A stretch of 64,000 nucleotides of DNA, taken from NCBI RefSeq assembly GCF_963675165.1, contig NC_087377.1:17030518-17094517 (forward strand), written 5' to 3'. The DNA is from Halichondria panicea. Taxonomy: Eukaryota; Porifera; Demospongiae; Suberitida; Halichondriidae. Every line of letters begins with the position of its first letter. The stretch's first letter is position 1. This document shows positions 33,614-46,340 of the stretch, piece by piece. Made by a program: the position numbers and the translations under genes. The notes under the pieces are model-generated. The model had not been told where the DNA came from. It worked only from the letters and a program-made list of their open reading frames with translations, and did no database searches.

Positions 33614-33960
33614 TGTAGCCAGGATAAACAACACATGGACACATTCAAACTGGTAGTGTGATGAAGGGTCTGGTACACGTACTGTACAATGTCATGTACA
33701 AATATTGTGAGCTAGTGTTCTCAATTGACACACGTTTCCCTGTACACACCTAAACTGCATACATTGAAGCATACCTTGTATACAAGTGCATGTACATACA
33801 GACTAGTAAGCATGCTAGGTTCCCATTCTTTGTACTGTACATTCAATAGTACACAGTCAACTCATTGCACTGCATAACTACACATTATACACACGTACCT
33901 TGTTCTTGATGAAGGTTCTTCTCAATTAATGGTTAGCTCATGCACAAGCAGTCAATTACC
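33614..33960 (-). repeat. Block R, copy 2 of 4
   Basis: Near-identical to 12210-12540 and 42379-42740. In this copy the sequence on the low-coordinate side is joined directly to unrelated repeats, so the adjacent exon is lost. Confidence 0.75.
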
Positions 33961-35527
33961 AGGCCAACTTTCTAGGAAGTGCCGCTTGAGATGGAGGCTA
34001 GGCTGCACATAATTATAATGGGCGTGGTTACATATAAATGGGCTTTGCTACAATATTTTTCTCAAAGAGCTCCACACAAATATCATGTATAAAAACTATG
34101 TATACATAATAATACTGACAATGAGCTATAGTAAGTGAAGGAGAGATTACTAAAAAACACACGTTAAAACTAGAACAGTATAAACAGTCCACAATTATAA
34201 TATACTGTACACTACTGTTGAGAGGATTGGTCCACCGTTTCCATAGACATTGAATCTTGCCCGGGGCTACCAGCACTTGAGTTGCTTGTGAGCACATTCT
34301 GAGCCAGAATCAGAGTGTTGAGCAGACTAGCAGCAGCCGCGGCAGAGAGACCACCACCACCCCCGCCATTGTTGTTGGCTTGTGACAGCATTTATAATAT
34401 ATACTATACACTATTGTTGAGAGGATTGAAACACGAGCTCTTTCAAGTAGTCCACTGTCTTGTCCAGTACCGTTCCCTTGCTGTACACATACTGTACACA
34501 TACTGCAGTCAGGGAAACATGACGTGAGGGTGAGACATGTACGTGGAGATAACAAAAAAACATACTTAGTTGCTGTTAAAAAATAGCAATTATAATTATT
34601 TTATGTGTAACTAACTACATGTGTTATAATTATACGATGGCCTCTGCTGGATTCTATGCTACTACTAACATAACACTGGGCTCTACACTAATGCATGCTT
34701 AAAAAAGCTTAGCAATAATATTAAGAAATTTAGGCTTAAAAAAAACCAAGTTAGTAGTTATTTCGATGGCTTTCAATAGTACTTTAGTATACACATGAAC
34801 AGACACACACACTCACCCCGACAATGCAACCAGTATAGTTGCGTCTTTCTTCTGACAAGCAGGCACTATCTGAGCCAGTATCTTGATGAGCTCGTTGATC
34901 CTGTCCCGACGCCGACGCTCAACTGGGCGTGGGAAGAACAACAACAACCGGTAATTATCGTGTTTAGGGCATGTACAATGAAGCTGAGCCAATTGGCAAA
35001 ATGAATGAACCTTGACCTCACACACACACGTACACCTACTGTACAGTCAAGGCATACTTAATTATTAAGACGTTACAGCATGGATGGATAGCCTCCATAC
35101 AACAAATAAGTCATTAGTTTTAAAAGTGGCAGATTTGATGTTAAAGCTTCGTAACTGTACTTTGTGGGAAATGCTTCTATTTGATTATGACCACGTACGT
35201 ACATGTACATCTGTTGTACACTCTAACTTTCAGTATTGAATTTGCATCACCTTCATTGTGTGTAGTGAGCTTCCCTGTTGGCCGCCATATCCCCAGACCT
35301 GCAAACCAACCACCATAATAACAACACTCCTCACAGTTACCGTATTACTAGAATGTTTTACGAGCATAATTATGCGAATTTTTAAACAATAAAATTGCAA
35401 AACCTAATTTTGGGTAAATACACACGATCCTTGCCAGAACGCAATAGTTAGATCGCAAAGGGTTGCCGATTTGGCTGATTCGCAAAGGTTTTTCACCAAC
35501 AGCAAAGTATTCTAGTAATACGGTATG

Positions 35528-36885
35528 CAGGGTTCTGCCTAGGAATTTTGAGAGGTGGTTAAAAATGATGGGGGACACAAATTTGAACAAGCATGTGTTG
35601 TAAGCCATGTAAGTATATACAGTATACATCAATAAAAAGTTTCCGTTCCGTTTCTAAAAACGCACGTATAAACGGTAGCGTTAAACTGGATGCACAACGC
35701 GACCAATTTCTCATTATAAATTAAAATGGTGACGTCATCATGAAAAATTGAAATTACTTACACAATCAGGGTTCTATCTAGTGGGGGGGGGCAGGGGGGA
35801 AGCTTCCCCCCCAAACCTTCCACCTTATTTGGCTCAAATTGCGTCTCTGGCCATCTAGAATAAAAAATTTTCCGGGGGAGGACCCCTGGACCCCCCTTAG
35901 GCTTCCCCCCACAAAATATTTCTTCTAGATAGAACCCTGACAATGATACTGTATGATTTGTAGTACAATGAGCTAGCTAGCTAGCTAGTTATTATAAAGT
36001 ACGCAGTCAGACATACTGGAGAAGAGACGATGGTCTTCAAAAACGGTCATTCCAGGTCACAAATAACTTGCATGAAGGGCAACTTAGTCTTGGGGCTGAT
36101 GCGAGACCGAGAACAACTGGGGAAACGGTCCACTGTTGCAAAATAGCATCTATAAGCTAACTAAGAGGATTAAAGCGCTAGACAATCAGCTATACTGTAG
36201 TACACAAGCTAGCTAGCTAGCTACTGCTACACTGTACGCATAATCACAAGTTAACGAATCTGCTTACTCAGCAATTTTTCTGCACATGCGTGAAAACGGT
36301 AGCGTTTTGCATAATACAATGCGTTCATTATGCGTTTTTTTTTTTATGCGTTTAAACCGGAATTGTGCGTTTTACGCAAACGGAACGGAACGGGAACTTT
36401 TTATTGATGGGTACTGTAGCTGAAATAATTATATATGTACATTGTTGTACTTGCATCAGTACAGTATGGTGCTATACTAAGATTTCTTCATCACAGGCCG
36501 GGTCATAATCAGTACTTGGAAGTGTTAACTGCACCCAGTTGCTCACTCTCTAGCTTGTCTTTTCCTTAGCAGGTGGTCCAACTCCCTGTTTTAAGGCAGA
36601 GTATAGCTGCTAGCTAGCTGCAGTACTCCTCGAACTCAACAAAGCCATGCTGCAGCTTCAATTAATTCAATTAATTGTTCTGGTCATGAAGTAGAGTTCA
36701 ATTAATAGTTAGCTCTATATAAGGCACATCAAGACAGTAAAACTGGTAAGCGAAGACTAGCAGCTAAACTGGACTAGCCAGCACTTGTAGAATGTAAAGC
36801 AGTGGTCGGAAAGGCTAAGTGGTGGTCGGAAAATATCTAGTGGTGGTCGCAGCTTACCTAAACGACCACTGTAGGTAGAACCCTG
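35528..36885. mobile_element. CAGGGTTCT-family TIR element (1.36 kb)
   Basis: Starts CAGGGTTCTGCCTAG and ends with the inverted GTAGGTAGAACCCTG. The paralogous loci at about 43931-43943 and 59240-59252 carry the uninterrupted empty site (ACTGTATGTAGCAAG), proving the insertion. The duplicated target is about 5-6 bp (GTATG). The interior has AT-rich sequence and no identified transposase. Confidence 0.8.
35767..35939. mobile_element. Nested 173-bp element of the same family
   Basis: Ends CAGGGTTCTATCTAG and its inverse CTAGATAGAACCCTG, with a 5-bp duplication ACAAT on both sides (35762-35766, 35940-35944). It lies inside the larger element. G-rich and C-rich arms (GTGGGGGGGG... and ...CCCCCC) can also pair. 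Confidence 0.8.
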
Positions 36886-38506
36886 TGTATGTAGCAAGAA
36901 TGATGCTTTTCCTAACATACTGTCATACATGTTATGCAGAGGTAGGCAATCACATGAACTGTGTACTCACAACTGCATTTGAACGATGGGGTCGGCCGTG
37001 TGATAATCCATAGTTGATATCCCGCTCATCTTGGGTGCTATAGGTCGACCCATTGCATGCAGTATCTCAGCACTACTGGATAGTGGGATCATCACATACA
37101 GAGGACCTCAACACACACAACAACATAGTAAAAACTGACTATTTTTCAACACCACTTCCAAGAAACCTTATTTTATAATTATTTTATATCAAACATTAGC
37201 AATAATACTCATGGTTCTACATGTAATTAGTATGTACAAGCACTTGGATAACTTATCGAGGCCTATAACTTTTGGATTTGGCAAAAAAGCAATCGTCACA
37301 CTGATAAATTTGGTCTTCTTTATTCACCATTAATTTTTGTCCAGACTCTGAACCAGATGAGGTGCTCCTAGTGATGAGGAACTGAGATGAGGGGGTGGTC
37401 TGTCCACCTTGCTGCATCTGGATAAGGGCGTGGCCTATAGCGTTGAGGGTGGAGCCATCCTCAGAGGTCATGTCAGAGGGCAAACCATCATCGCTAGTTA
37501 GCGTGTGGACCTCCTGTGTGAGTGGGCGGGAACAACAAGTGTGTGTGTGTGTGTTCGTTATTTGGGAGGTAGTTACCATCATGCAAATTCTAACCATGTA
37601 ATACGAAAGCGAAAATAATACGAAAACGAAAAGTCCTAGGATACCTTTAAAAAAGCGTTTTAAGTGCTAGTTTTTATATGTTACTTGGTGTGAAGTGTGT
37701 GTGTGTGTGTGTTACCTGGGTATCATGCACAAGACCAAAGTTAGGGCCCAAGTCACTGGCCTGTAGCTGCTCCACACTCTCCCCATCATCACTCTGACTT
37801 ATCTCTATCTCAAACTGTGAACTGGGTACCACCTCTTCAGTAGCGATAGTAAACGTCTCCACGTCGGTCGGCTCTGTCCCTACGTGTAGTATCTCTGTAT
37901 TAAAACAGTTTTTAAGTGTTTGCTTTTATGTTACTTGGTGTGAACTCTGTGTGGGTACATACCTGGGTATCATGCACAAGACCAAAGTTAGGGCCCACAT
38001 TATAACCAACTACACATTATACACAAGTACCGTACTTGTTCAATTTAAGGCGACCCTCCAAATATGCGACACCCTCCGATCTTAGGTAATTTTCTGACCT
38101 CTAAAAGTAGCGACTGCTGCGTGTGACAATTATTTTTTTATGTTGCGTCCTAAATAGAGGTCAAACCACGGCCTCGATTCCAGGCCGCTAGAAACAATAT
38201 AATTTTAAGCATCCTATAATCGAGGATAGTAGAGTAACCTCCAATTAGATGCGACCCTCTAAATATTCAATACCAGGAATTTTTCTAAACCTCCAAAAAG
38301 AAATGACCTCTCGCTTTGTAATTTAATATTTATGAATAACTGTACCTTGTTAATGTTCTTGATGAAGGTTCCTCAGTAGTCCCTGTCCATGGACTCATGT
38401 CTTCAGCCTCCACCAATACAGACAAATAGTTTGACCACTTGCTCAGAGCTTCAAAATTGACAGAACAATTTCTTCTTCTCACTAGCTCTGGAAGTGAAAG
38501 ACCAGC

Positions 38507-38821
38507 CACGTGGTTTAGCAATGTTATTTGTATCGCACGTGACAGCTATTGTTTATTCTGCAGAGAAACAGGGAGGGTCTCGTTGTAGCTGAGCTAACTG
38601 TTGTCCTGTACTTCTGTATCGTGCCTGGTATCAAGCTGTGAAGATACTGTAGCTCTGGATTATTATCAGTAAGTGCAGACAGCACTGTTTTATTTTCTGC
38701 ATATAGATCTACGGTATTTATGGTTTTGATGATATAATTTGCACACACCAAATATTTATACATAATTACATGTACCTTCATAATTATCATTGTTTATCTT
38801 ATTCCACACTCTACACAGAAA
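38507..38821. promoter_or_regulatory. Bidirectional promoter, copy 1 (two E-boxes)
   Basis: Between USF copy 1 (minus) and kinase gene 2 (plus). CACGTG occurs at 38507-38512 and 38536-38541, the second in the context CACGTGAC, the preferred USF site. The plus-strand transcript probably begins just after, with a non-coding exon ending at 38668 (ATCA|GTAAGT) and an intron to 38818. The same layout is conserved at 45556 and 60920. Confidence 0.55.
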
Positions 38822-41758
38822 ATGTCGGACTATCTCACAATAGCAGATCTAAAGAAATTGTACCTCGTCACGTTTGATGCTCGAATTAAGTGGCGAAACA
38901 TCTTGCTTATTCTTGACGTACCCCAGGCTACAATCCACAGCATCGGGAAAGAATGGAGCAACAATCCTGATGACTGCTATCGTGAGGGTTTGATTAAATG
39001 GCTTAATGAAGGAGGGAAGAGCTGGAAAGAGATGGTGGAGGCATTGACCAGTCCCATCGTGGGTGAAGCTCACATAGCCCAGACCATCGAGAAAGATCAT
39101 CTACAGTCTACTGATGCAAGCAATCCTACTGATGTGAAGTCAGAGGGTAAGCACTATAGTTCAGCACAGGAATCATACAGTCATAATGCTTAGTTCGTTT
39201 GCTGCTATAATAATCACCCCCCCCCCCCCCCCCCTATTGTAGGCCACGTTCACATAGCCAGGACCATCGAAAGAGATCATCTACAGTCTACTGGTCCAAG
39301 CAATCCTAAAAAACTAAAATTACAGGGTAAGTACTAATTAGGCACGTTAATACATAATATTTACAATGTTCTACAGTTGACCAAGATCGCCAGTTGATCA
39401 ACGATGATCTAACTGTTTTCTTAGACGAACCACTCGGTAGTGGTGCTTTTGGAGCAGTCTTCAAAGGCAGCTTCAAGGGCAATCCTTGTGCTATCAAACT
39501 TCTACATCAGATTGCTATGGAGATGCACGCAAGTATTCCAGTCGGTAAAAACAAAGAAGCTAGCGATGCAATTGATCGTGAGAGTGATTTTCTCAAGTCG
39601 TTCCAGCACCCAAATGTTGTTCAGTATTTATCGACTGCCAAGCATCCAAAATCGGGTGGTACAATCCTCGTTGTTGAGCTGATGGATTGCAATTTGAGAT
39701 CCTATTTCTCTGGCCTTGATGAAGAGTCTCTCACTAGCGAATGTGAAATTAGCCTCTCCAAAGACATGGCTTATGGTCTGGCGTACATTCATAGCAAGAA
39801 GATTATCCACCGTGACCTCTGTGGCGATAACGTCTTGCTGAAACTTACACGACCAGTGCCTATCGCAAAGATTTCCGACTTTGGCATGTCACGGCTATAT
39901 GATTCCTCCAAGCTTAGCCACACCCTCACAGCCATTGGTCACCGTATGGGGTATCTACCTCTCGAGGCTATTCGATTGGAAGAGGAGAAATACGATAGTA
40001 GCCTGGATGTGTTTTCTTATGGGGTGATTGTGACGCAAATTATTTGCAAGCTGGAGACGATCAAATCAGCCAAGGATCGATCATTCCATGTTGCCCAGAT
40101 CCCTCACACACACAGGTTGAGGAAGCTTATCGACAGTTGTTTGCAAGAAGACATGAGGAGGAGACCATCTGCCAGGGACATCTGTGAGTCAATGATAAGT
40201 ATATTATGTGTTTTACGTTTTAGCTAACTGTAACCCTAACGAAAAAATCATATCCGTCTATTAATGTTGGTATCGATTTTAGATACTTACCTAACAACAA
40301 GCTCGGACCCAGTGGAGGCAACAAAGAGGGAGTCAAAGGACACTGAACAAGTCAAGAAGGTGCGTACATGTAGTGTGTGAATGAGATTCCCACAGCAACA
40401 ATAGTATTGTACCTTAACATGCATGGATACTGTCTCATGTGTTAAGCCGTAACTACACATCCGTTTGAGTGTGCCTATAATTATGTACTTCCTTTAGTGA
40501 AGAATGTCTCGTTCTGTTGTAGAATTTTTTCACCAACGTTCCCCTGTACAGGCACACAGTGAACCGATTGAGCACAAAGATGCTGAGCTGATCAGGAGAG
40601 AGGCCATCATTCAACAGCAGAGACAAGTGAGACAAAATGCACCATTATATTATTGCAGAGCTATAGTAGAAGCTTTGATCTCTTATAATCGTACTGTACA
40701 TTCTATTAGACTGGTGGGCGTGGCCTCTTAAGCTAATTAGAGAAAGTGATTTAGTGTGCATGCAATTATTGCTACAAGGGACACTCGCTTGTTAGTAGAC
40801 ACTATCCTAATTACACTCATTCATTATTCAGGGTCCCCCTCCCAGAGAGTTGAGACCTCCACTCACTCTGAAATGGAGAAGAGGAAAAGACATGCCAATC
40901 GGAATGGGCTTCTCGGTACAGAGTGTTGTTATCGGTGACACGGTGTATGTTGGTGGAGGTGTTGCAGTCAATGATCGTGACAAGTGTACAGTGATGAAGC
41001 TCGAGCAAGATCAATGGACCAAACTACCAGAGTACACTGCCCAGTACTTCGCTATGACATCACTCGCTAATCGACTAGTGCTGGTGGGAGGATTTGATCG
41101 AAGAAACAACAAATGCACCAATCAGCTAGCAGTGTTTGAGTCAGGGAAATGGCCTCACCCGTACCCACCAATGAACATTGCTCGTTCTTGCTCAACAGCT
41201 GTCTCCTTCAACAACCTCATCATTGTAGCTGGTGGGCAGGATAATAAAGGACGTACCTCCTCTGTGGAGGTGTTGGACGTGGCATCAAGAAGATGGTACA
41301 TTGCTCAGTCACTACCTAACCCACGATCAAAACTGAAATCGACTCTCATAGGAAACACCCTCTACCTAATGGGAGGGTACGATCACAATGGGAGTGCAAC
41401 CACGATAGTGCACCACGTCGACCTCAATGAACTTATTGCAAAGGCCATTTCCAACCAGGACACACCCACTCTCTGGCAGACCTTACAGAAAGTACCACTC
41501 GTGTATTCAGCTCCTCTCAGTATTGGGAGGTCACTATTAGCCGTTGGTGGACGGGACGACAGAGCCAACCCAAGTTCATCGATACACCTCTACCAGCCTG
41601 ACACCAGGAGGTGGGTGAAAGTGGGAGACCTGCCTACTGCACGACTCTGCTGCACATGCTCAGTACTTCCTAGTGGAGAGCTCATTGTAGCCGGAGGACA
41701 GACAAATTTATATACTTATATTCAAACTGTTGAGATCTTCTCTATTAGTGCTAATTAG
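38822..41758 (+). CDS. Gene 2: death domain - kinase - Kelch (intact)
   Basis: Six coding exons join in frame: 38822-39146, 39243-39326, 39377-40183, 40283-40359, 40552-40626, 40832-41758 (764 residues). Residues 1-108 form a complete death-like domain (KWRNILLIL, DDCYREGLIKWL, SWKEMVEAL). The extra second exon repeats its end (HIARTIERDHLQST) and is a local exon duplication not seen in genes 1, D or E. The kinase keeps GSGAFGAVF, the AIK lysine, HRDLCGDN, DFGMSRL and RRRPSARD; the APE-loop reads LPLEA where gene 1 has LPPEA. A short charged linker precedes six Kelch blades (457-764). The architecture suggests a cytoplasmic signalling protein: a homotypic death-fold interaction, a kinase, and a ligand- or partner-binding propeller. 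No signal peptide or membrane segment. Confidence 0.85.
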
Positions 41759-41937
41759 TTATTTTGTTAATTGCTTCTCTTTAATTGTGCGATGAGTTTA
41801 TAACAATATCGATATTTTTTATCATGTTGAGTTGCAACAGAATTTTATCGCATATAATTATAGTTATTATGATGACATGAAGTGGTACATACATAATTAC
41901 ATTGCCAGAAAATAGTACAAAATAATATTTAACAGTC
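41759..41937 (+). other. Conserved 3' flank of gene 2
   Basis: The 3' flank words (GCGATGAGTTTATAAC, ATGACATGAAGTGGTACATA) are shared with genes 1 and B. It overlaps the tail of the convergent minus-strand gene, so the two transcripts probably end tail to tail. Confidence 0.5.
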
Positions 41938-42375
41938 TCATAACAAGTTCAGGTCCTTGGTTGGGGTCTTGTCCGAGGGTAGGGTGGACGCCTTCTCCCA
42001 GAATACAAAGTCTATCTCCTCTTCCGAGTCAGACAGTGAGGGGTGGGGCTCGGAAACTGAGGGGTTAAAGAGTCACATGGTCATAGTCACACTGCATGAG
42101 TGGAAGTTTGAGGGCTTAGGAAGTAAGGGGTGAGAAAATCACATGATAATAGTAGCTATAATTTATACAGGCTAAATGCAAAATGGCTCAAATATGATAA
42201 AGGGACACCACACACAACACATGTACTGGTATACAATATGTACGTACTTACATTATGAATACTAGAATAATCGTAAGAGTCAGTTAAAGTGATACCTTTT
42301 GTGAAGAATGAGAGCTGCTGAGCTTTGGCACTCTCCAGGAACTTGTCAAAGTCCTCCTCGTCCTGAGTGAGTGTT
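41938..42375 (-). CDS. Convergent minus-strand gene, last two exons (unidentified)
   Basis: Minus-strand exons 42375-42296 (TLTQDEEDFDKFLESAKAQQ, donor GTATCAC) and 42056-41938 (SLSDSEEEIDFVFWEKASTL, ending DLNLL and a stop; acceptor CCCCTCAG). Both are acidic. The 80-bp exon at 12130-12209 and the terminal exon at 32985-33101 are other copies. Upstream coding exons were not identified with certainty; a candidate lies at about 42661-42690 (NLHQEQ then a donor). I do not recognise the family. It may be the C-terminus of a gene whose first exon lies beyond the USF copy. Confidence 0.45.
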
Positions 42376-42378
42376 CTG

Positions 42379-42740
42379 TAGCCAGGATAAACAACACATG
42401 GACACATTCAAACTGGTAGTGTGATGAAGGGTCTGGTACACGTACTGTACAATGTCATGTACAAATATTGTGAGCTAGTGTTCTCAATTGACACACGTTT
42501 CCCTGTACACACCTAAACTGCATACATTGAAGCATACCTTGTATACAAGTGCATGTACATACAGACTAGTAAGCATGCTAGGTTCCCATTCTTTGTACTG
42601 TACATTCAATAGTATACAGTCAACTCATTGCACTGCATAACTACACATTATACACACCTACCTTGTTCTTGATGAAGGTTCTTCTCAATGCCAGCTAATG
42701 GTTAATAGCTCATGCACAAGCAGTCGATTACCAGGCCAAC
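42379..42740 (-). repeat. Block R, copy 3 of 4
   Basis: The copy that is still next to its exon (42296-42375), so it shows what block R originally was: an intron of the convergent minus-strand gene. Confidence 0.75.
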
Positions 42741-43007
42741 TTTCGAGGAAGTGCGGCTTGAGATGGAGGCTAGGCTGCACATAATTATAATGGGCGTGGT
42801 TTATATATAAATGGGCTTTGCTATGTTCACTACAATTTTTATTTTATGCTCACTGGATATTCAATAAGACACAAATATCATGTATAAAAACTATGTATAC
42901 ATAATAATACTGACAATGTAGCTATAGTAAGTGAAGGAGAGATTACTAAAAAACACACGTTAAAACTAGAACAGTATAAACAGTCCACAATTATAATATA
43001 CTGTACA

Positions 43008-44572
43008 CTACTGTTGAGAGGATTGGTCCACCGTTTCCATAGACATTGAATCTTGCCCGGGGCTACCAGCACTTGAGTTGCTTGTGAGCACATTCTGAGC
43101 CAGAATCAGAGTGTTGAGCAGACTAGCAGCAGCCGCGGCAGAGAGACCACCACCACCACCACCGCCATTGTTGTTGGCTTGTGACAGCATGGAGGATTTC
43201 GGTACAGGAGTGGACGGAGAAGTGGTCGTGCTCGCAATGGAGGATAGAGTTTGTACGAGTGAGCTTAAGAGTGGTGTGTTTGGATTAGAGGCTCCAGTAG
43301 GCAGCGATGGTTGTTGTTGTAGGGATGAGACTCAACTGGGTATGGGAAGAACAATAACAACTGGTAATTATCGTGCTTAGGGCATGTACAATGAAGCTGA
43401 GCCAATTGGCAAAACGAATGAACCTTGACCTCACACACACACACACGAACACCTACTGTACAGTATAAATAAAAGACGTTTACAGCATGGATGGATAGCC
43501 TCCATACAACAAATATGTTATTAGTTTTAGAAGTGGCAGATTTGATGTTAAAGCTTCGTAACTGTACTTTGTGGGAAATGCTTCTATTTGATTATGACCA
43601 CGTAAGTACATGTACATCTGTTGTACACTATAACTTTCAGTATTGAATTTGCATCACCTTCATTGTGTGTAGCCTTCCTCTGATCTTCCCTGTTGGCGGC
43701 CATATCCCCAGACCTGCAAACCAACCACCATAATAACAACACTCCTCACAGTTACCGTATTACTAGAATGTTTACGAGCATAATTATGCGAATTTTTAAA
43801 CAATAAAATCGCAAAACCTAATTTTGGGTAAATACACACGATCCTTGCCAGAACGCAATAGTTAGATCGCAAAGGGTTGCCGATTTGGCTGATTCGCAAG
43901 GGTTTTTCACCCGTAGCAAAATATTCTAGTAATACTGTATGTAGCAAGAATGATGCTTTCCCTAACATACTGTCATACATGTTATGCAGAGGTAGGCAAT
44001 CACATGAACTGTGTACTCACAACTGCATTTGAACGATGGGGTCGGCCGTGTGATAATCCATAGTAGATATCCCGCTCATCTTGGGTGCTATAGGTCGACC
44101 CATTGCATGCAGTATCTCAGCACTACTGGATGGTGGGATCATCACATACAGAGGACCTCAACACACACAACAACATAGTAAAAACTGACTATTTTTCAAC
44201 ACCACTTCCAAGAAACCTTATTTTATATCAAACATTAGCAATAATACTCATGGTTCTACATGTAATTAGTATGTACAAGCACTTGGATAACTTATCGAGG
44301 ACTATAACTTTTGGATTTGGCAAAAAAGCAATCGTCACACTGATAAATTTGGCCTTCTTTATTCACCATTAATTTTTGGCCAGACTCTGAACCAGATGAG
44401 GTGCTCCGTGATGAGGAACTGAGATGAGGGGGTGGTCTGTCCACCTTGCTGCATCTGGATGAGGGCATGGCCTATAGCGTTGAGGGTGGAGCCATCCTCA
44501 GAGGTCATGTCAGAGGGCAAACCATCATCGCTAGTTAGCGTGTGGACCTCCTGTGTGAGTGGGCGGGAACAA

Positions 44573-44616
<44 letters not shown>

Positions 44617-44953
44617 CGTTATTTGGGAGGTAGTTACCATCATGCAAATTCTAACCATGTAATACGAAAACGAAAATAATACGAAAACGAAAAGTCCTAG
44701 GATACCTTTAAAAAAGCGTTTTAAGTGCTAGTTTTTATATGTTACTTGGTGTGAAGTGTGTGTGTGTGTGTGTTACCTGGGTATCATGCACAAGACCAAA
44801 GTTAGGGCCCAAGTCACTGGATTGTAGCTGCTCCACACTCTCCCCATCATCACTCTGACTTATCTCTATCTCAAACTGTGAACTGGGTACCACCTCTTCA
44901 GTAGCGATAGTAAACGTCTCCACGTCGGTCGGCTCTGTCCCTACGTAGTATCT
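43008..44953 (-). pseudogene. USF-like gene, copy 2, bHLH exon deleted
   Basis: The exons at 44953-44777, about 44571-44405, 44158-44023 and about 43722-43672 (basic-region start) remain. The exon carrying the helix-loop-helix is gone: at about 43325 the Ser/Gly-rich last exon (ending QSSQQ, stop at 43008) is fused directly to the intron that followed the helix exon. The leucine-zipper part is deleted as well. A 2-bp loss (CGTGTAG to CGTAG) sits at the start of the first exon. It cannot encode a dimerising bHLH-zip protein. Confidence 0.7.
44578..44614. repeat. (TG)n microsatellite
   Basis: About 18 TG units in the intron of USF copy 2, at the place where copy 1 has only about 6 (37540-37553) and copy 3 about 32 (59888-59951). 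Confidence 0.85.
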
Positions 44954-45555
44954 CTGTATTAAAACAGTTTTTAAGTGTTTGCTTTTATGTTACTTGGTGT
45001 GAACTCTGTGTGGGTACATACCTGGGTATCATGCACAAGACCAAAGTTAGGGTCCACATTATAACCAACTACACATTATACACAAGTACCGTACTTGTTC
45101 AATTTAAGGCGACCCTCCAAATATGCGACACCCTCGATCTTAGGTAATTTTCTGACCTCTAAAAGTAGCGACTGCTGCGTGTGACAATTATATTTTTATG
45201 TCGCGTCCTAAATAGAGGTCAAACCACAGCCTCGATTCCAGGCCGCTAGAAACAATATATTTTAAGCATCCTATAATCGAGGATAGTAGAGTAACCTCCA
45301 ATTAGATGCGACCCTCTAAATATGTGACACCAGGAATTTTTCTAAACCTCCAAAAAGAAATGACCTCTCGCTTTGTAATTTAATATTTATGAATAACTGT
45401 ACCTTGTTAATGTTCTTGATGAAGGTTCCTCAGTAGTCCCTGTCCATGGACTCATGTCTTCAGCCTCCACCAATACAGACAAATAGTCTGACCACTTGCT
45501 TAGAGCTTCAAAACTGACAGCACAATTTCTCTAGCTCTAGAAGTGAAAGACCAGC

Positions 45556-45842
45556 CACGTGGTTTAGCAATGTTATCGCACGTGACAGCTATTGTTTATT
45601 CTGCAGAGAAAGAGGGTGGGTCTCGTTGTAGCTGAGCTAGCTGTTGTCCTGTATTTCTGTATCGTGCCTGGTATCAAGCTGTGAAGATACTGTAGCTCTG
45701 GATTATTATCAGTAAGTGCAGACAGCACTGTTTTATTTTCTGCATATAGATCTACGGTAGTTTTGATGATATAATTTGCACACACCAAATATTGATACAT
45801 AATTACATGACCTTTATATCAATTTCACACTCTACAGAGAAG
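45556..45842. promoter_or_regulatory. Bidirectional promoter, copy 2 (two E-boxes)
   Basis: CACGTG at 45556-45561 and 45579-45584 between USF copy 2 and gene D, with the 5' non-coding exon of gene D ending at 45711 (donor GTAAGT) and its acceptor at 45836-45837. Confidence 0.55.
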
Positions 45843-46274
45843 ATGTCTGACTATCTCACAATAGCAGATCTAGGAGATCTATACATAGCTACGTTTGATG
45901 CTCGAATCAAGTGGCGAAACTTCTTGCTTGTTCTTAAAATACCCTCGGATACCATCGATAGCATTGGGAAAGATTGGAGCAACAATCCTGATGACTGCTA
46001 TCGTGAGGGTTTGAAAGAATGGCTGAAAGGTGGTGAGAGAAGCTGGGAAGATGTTTTCAAAGCTTTGTCAAGTCCTATTGTGGGCCACAGTGACATAGCC
46101 AGGACCATCGAGAAAGATCATCTACAGTCTACTGATGCAAGCAATCCTACTGATGTGAAGTCAGAGGGTAAGTACTAGTTCAGCACAGGAATGCATATCT
46201 CACACATGATGCATATTTTGTTAGCTAGCTACTATAATATTCACCCGGGTCCCCCTCATAAACACACACACACA

Positions 46275-46340
<66 letters not shown>

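Larger units (their letters stand above)
34212..37894 (-). pseudogene. USF-like bHLH-zip gene, copy 1, broken
   Basis: Exons equivalent to the intact copy are recognisable on the minus strand: 37894-37716 (VPSSQFEIEISQSDDGES), about 37512-37338, 37106-36974, about 35320-35275, about 34919-34816 (VERRRRDRINELIKILAQ) and 34434-34212. Defects: the donor after the second exon reads GTGAAT instead of GTGAGT, and the basic-region exon lost the sequence coding QRKA, so its frame ends early. The last exon joins YLKELVFQ directly to SSQQ and a stop, deleting the zipper and the Gln/Ser-rich tail, and is followed by a second copy of the 3' end. A transposon sits between the third and fourth exons (35528-36885). 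Not expected to give a DNA-binding USF. Confidence 0.7.
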
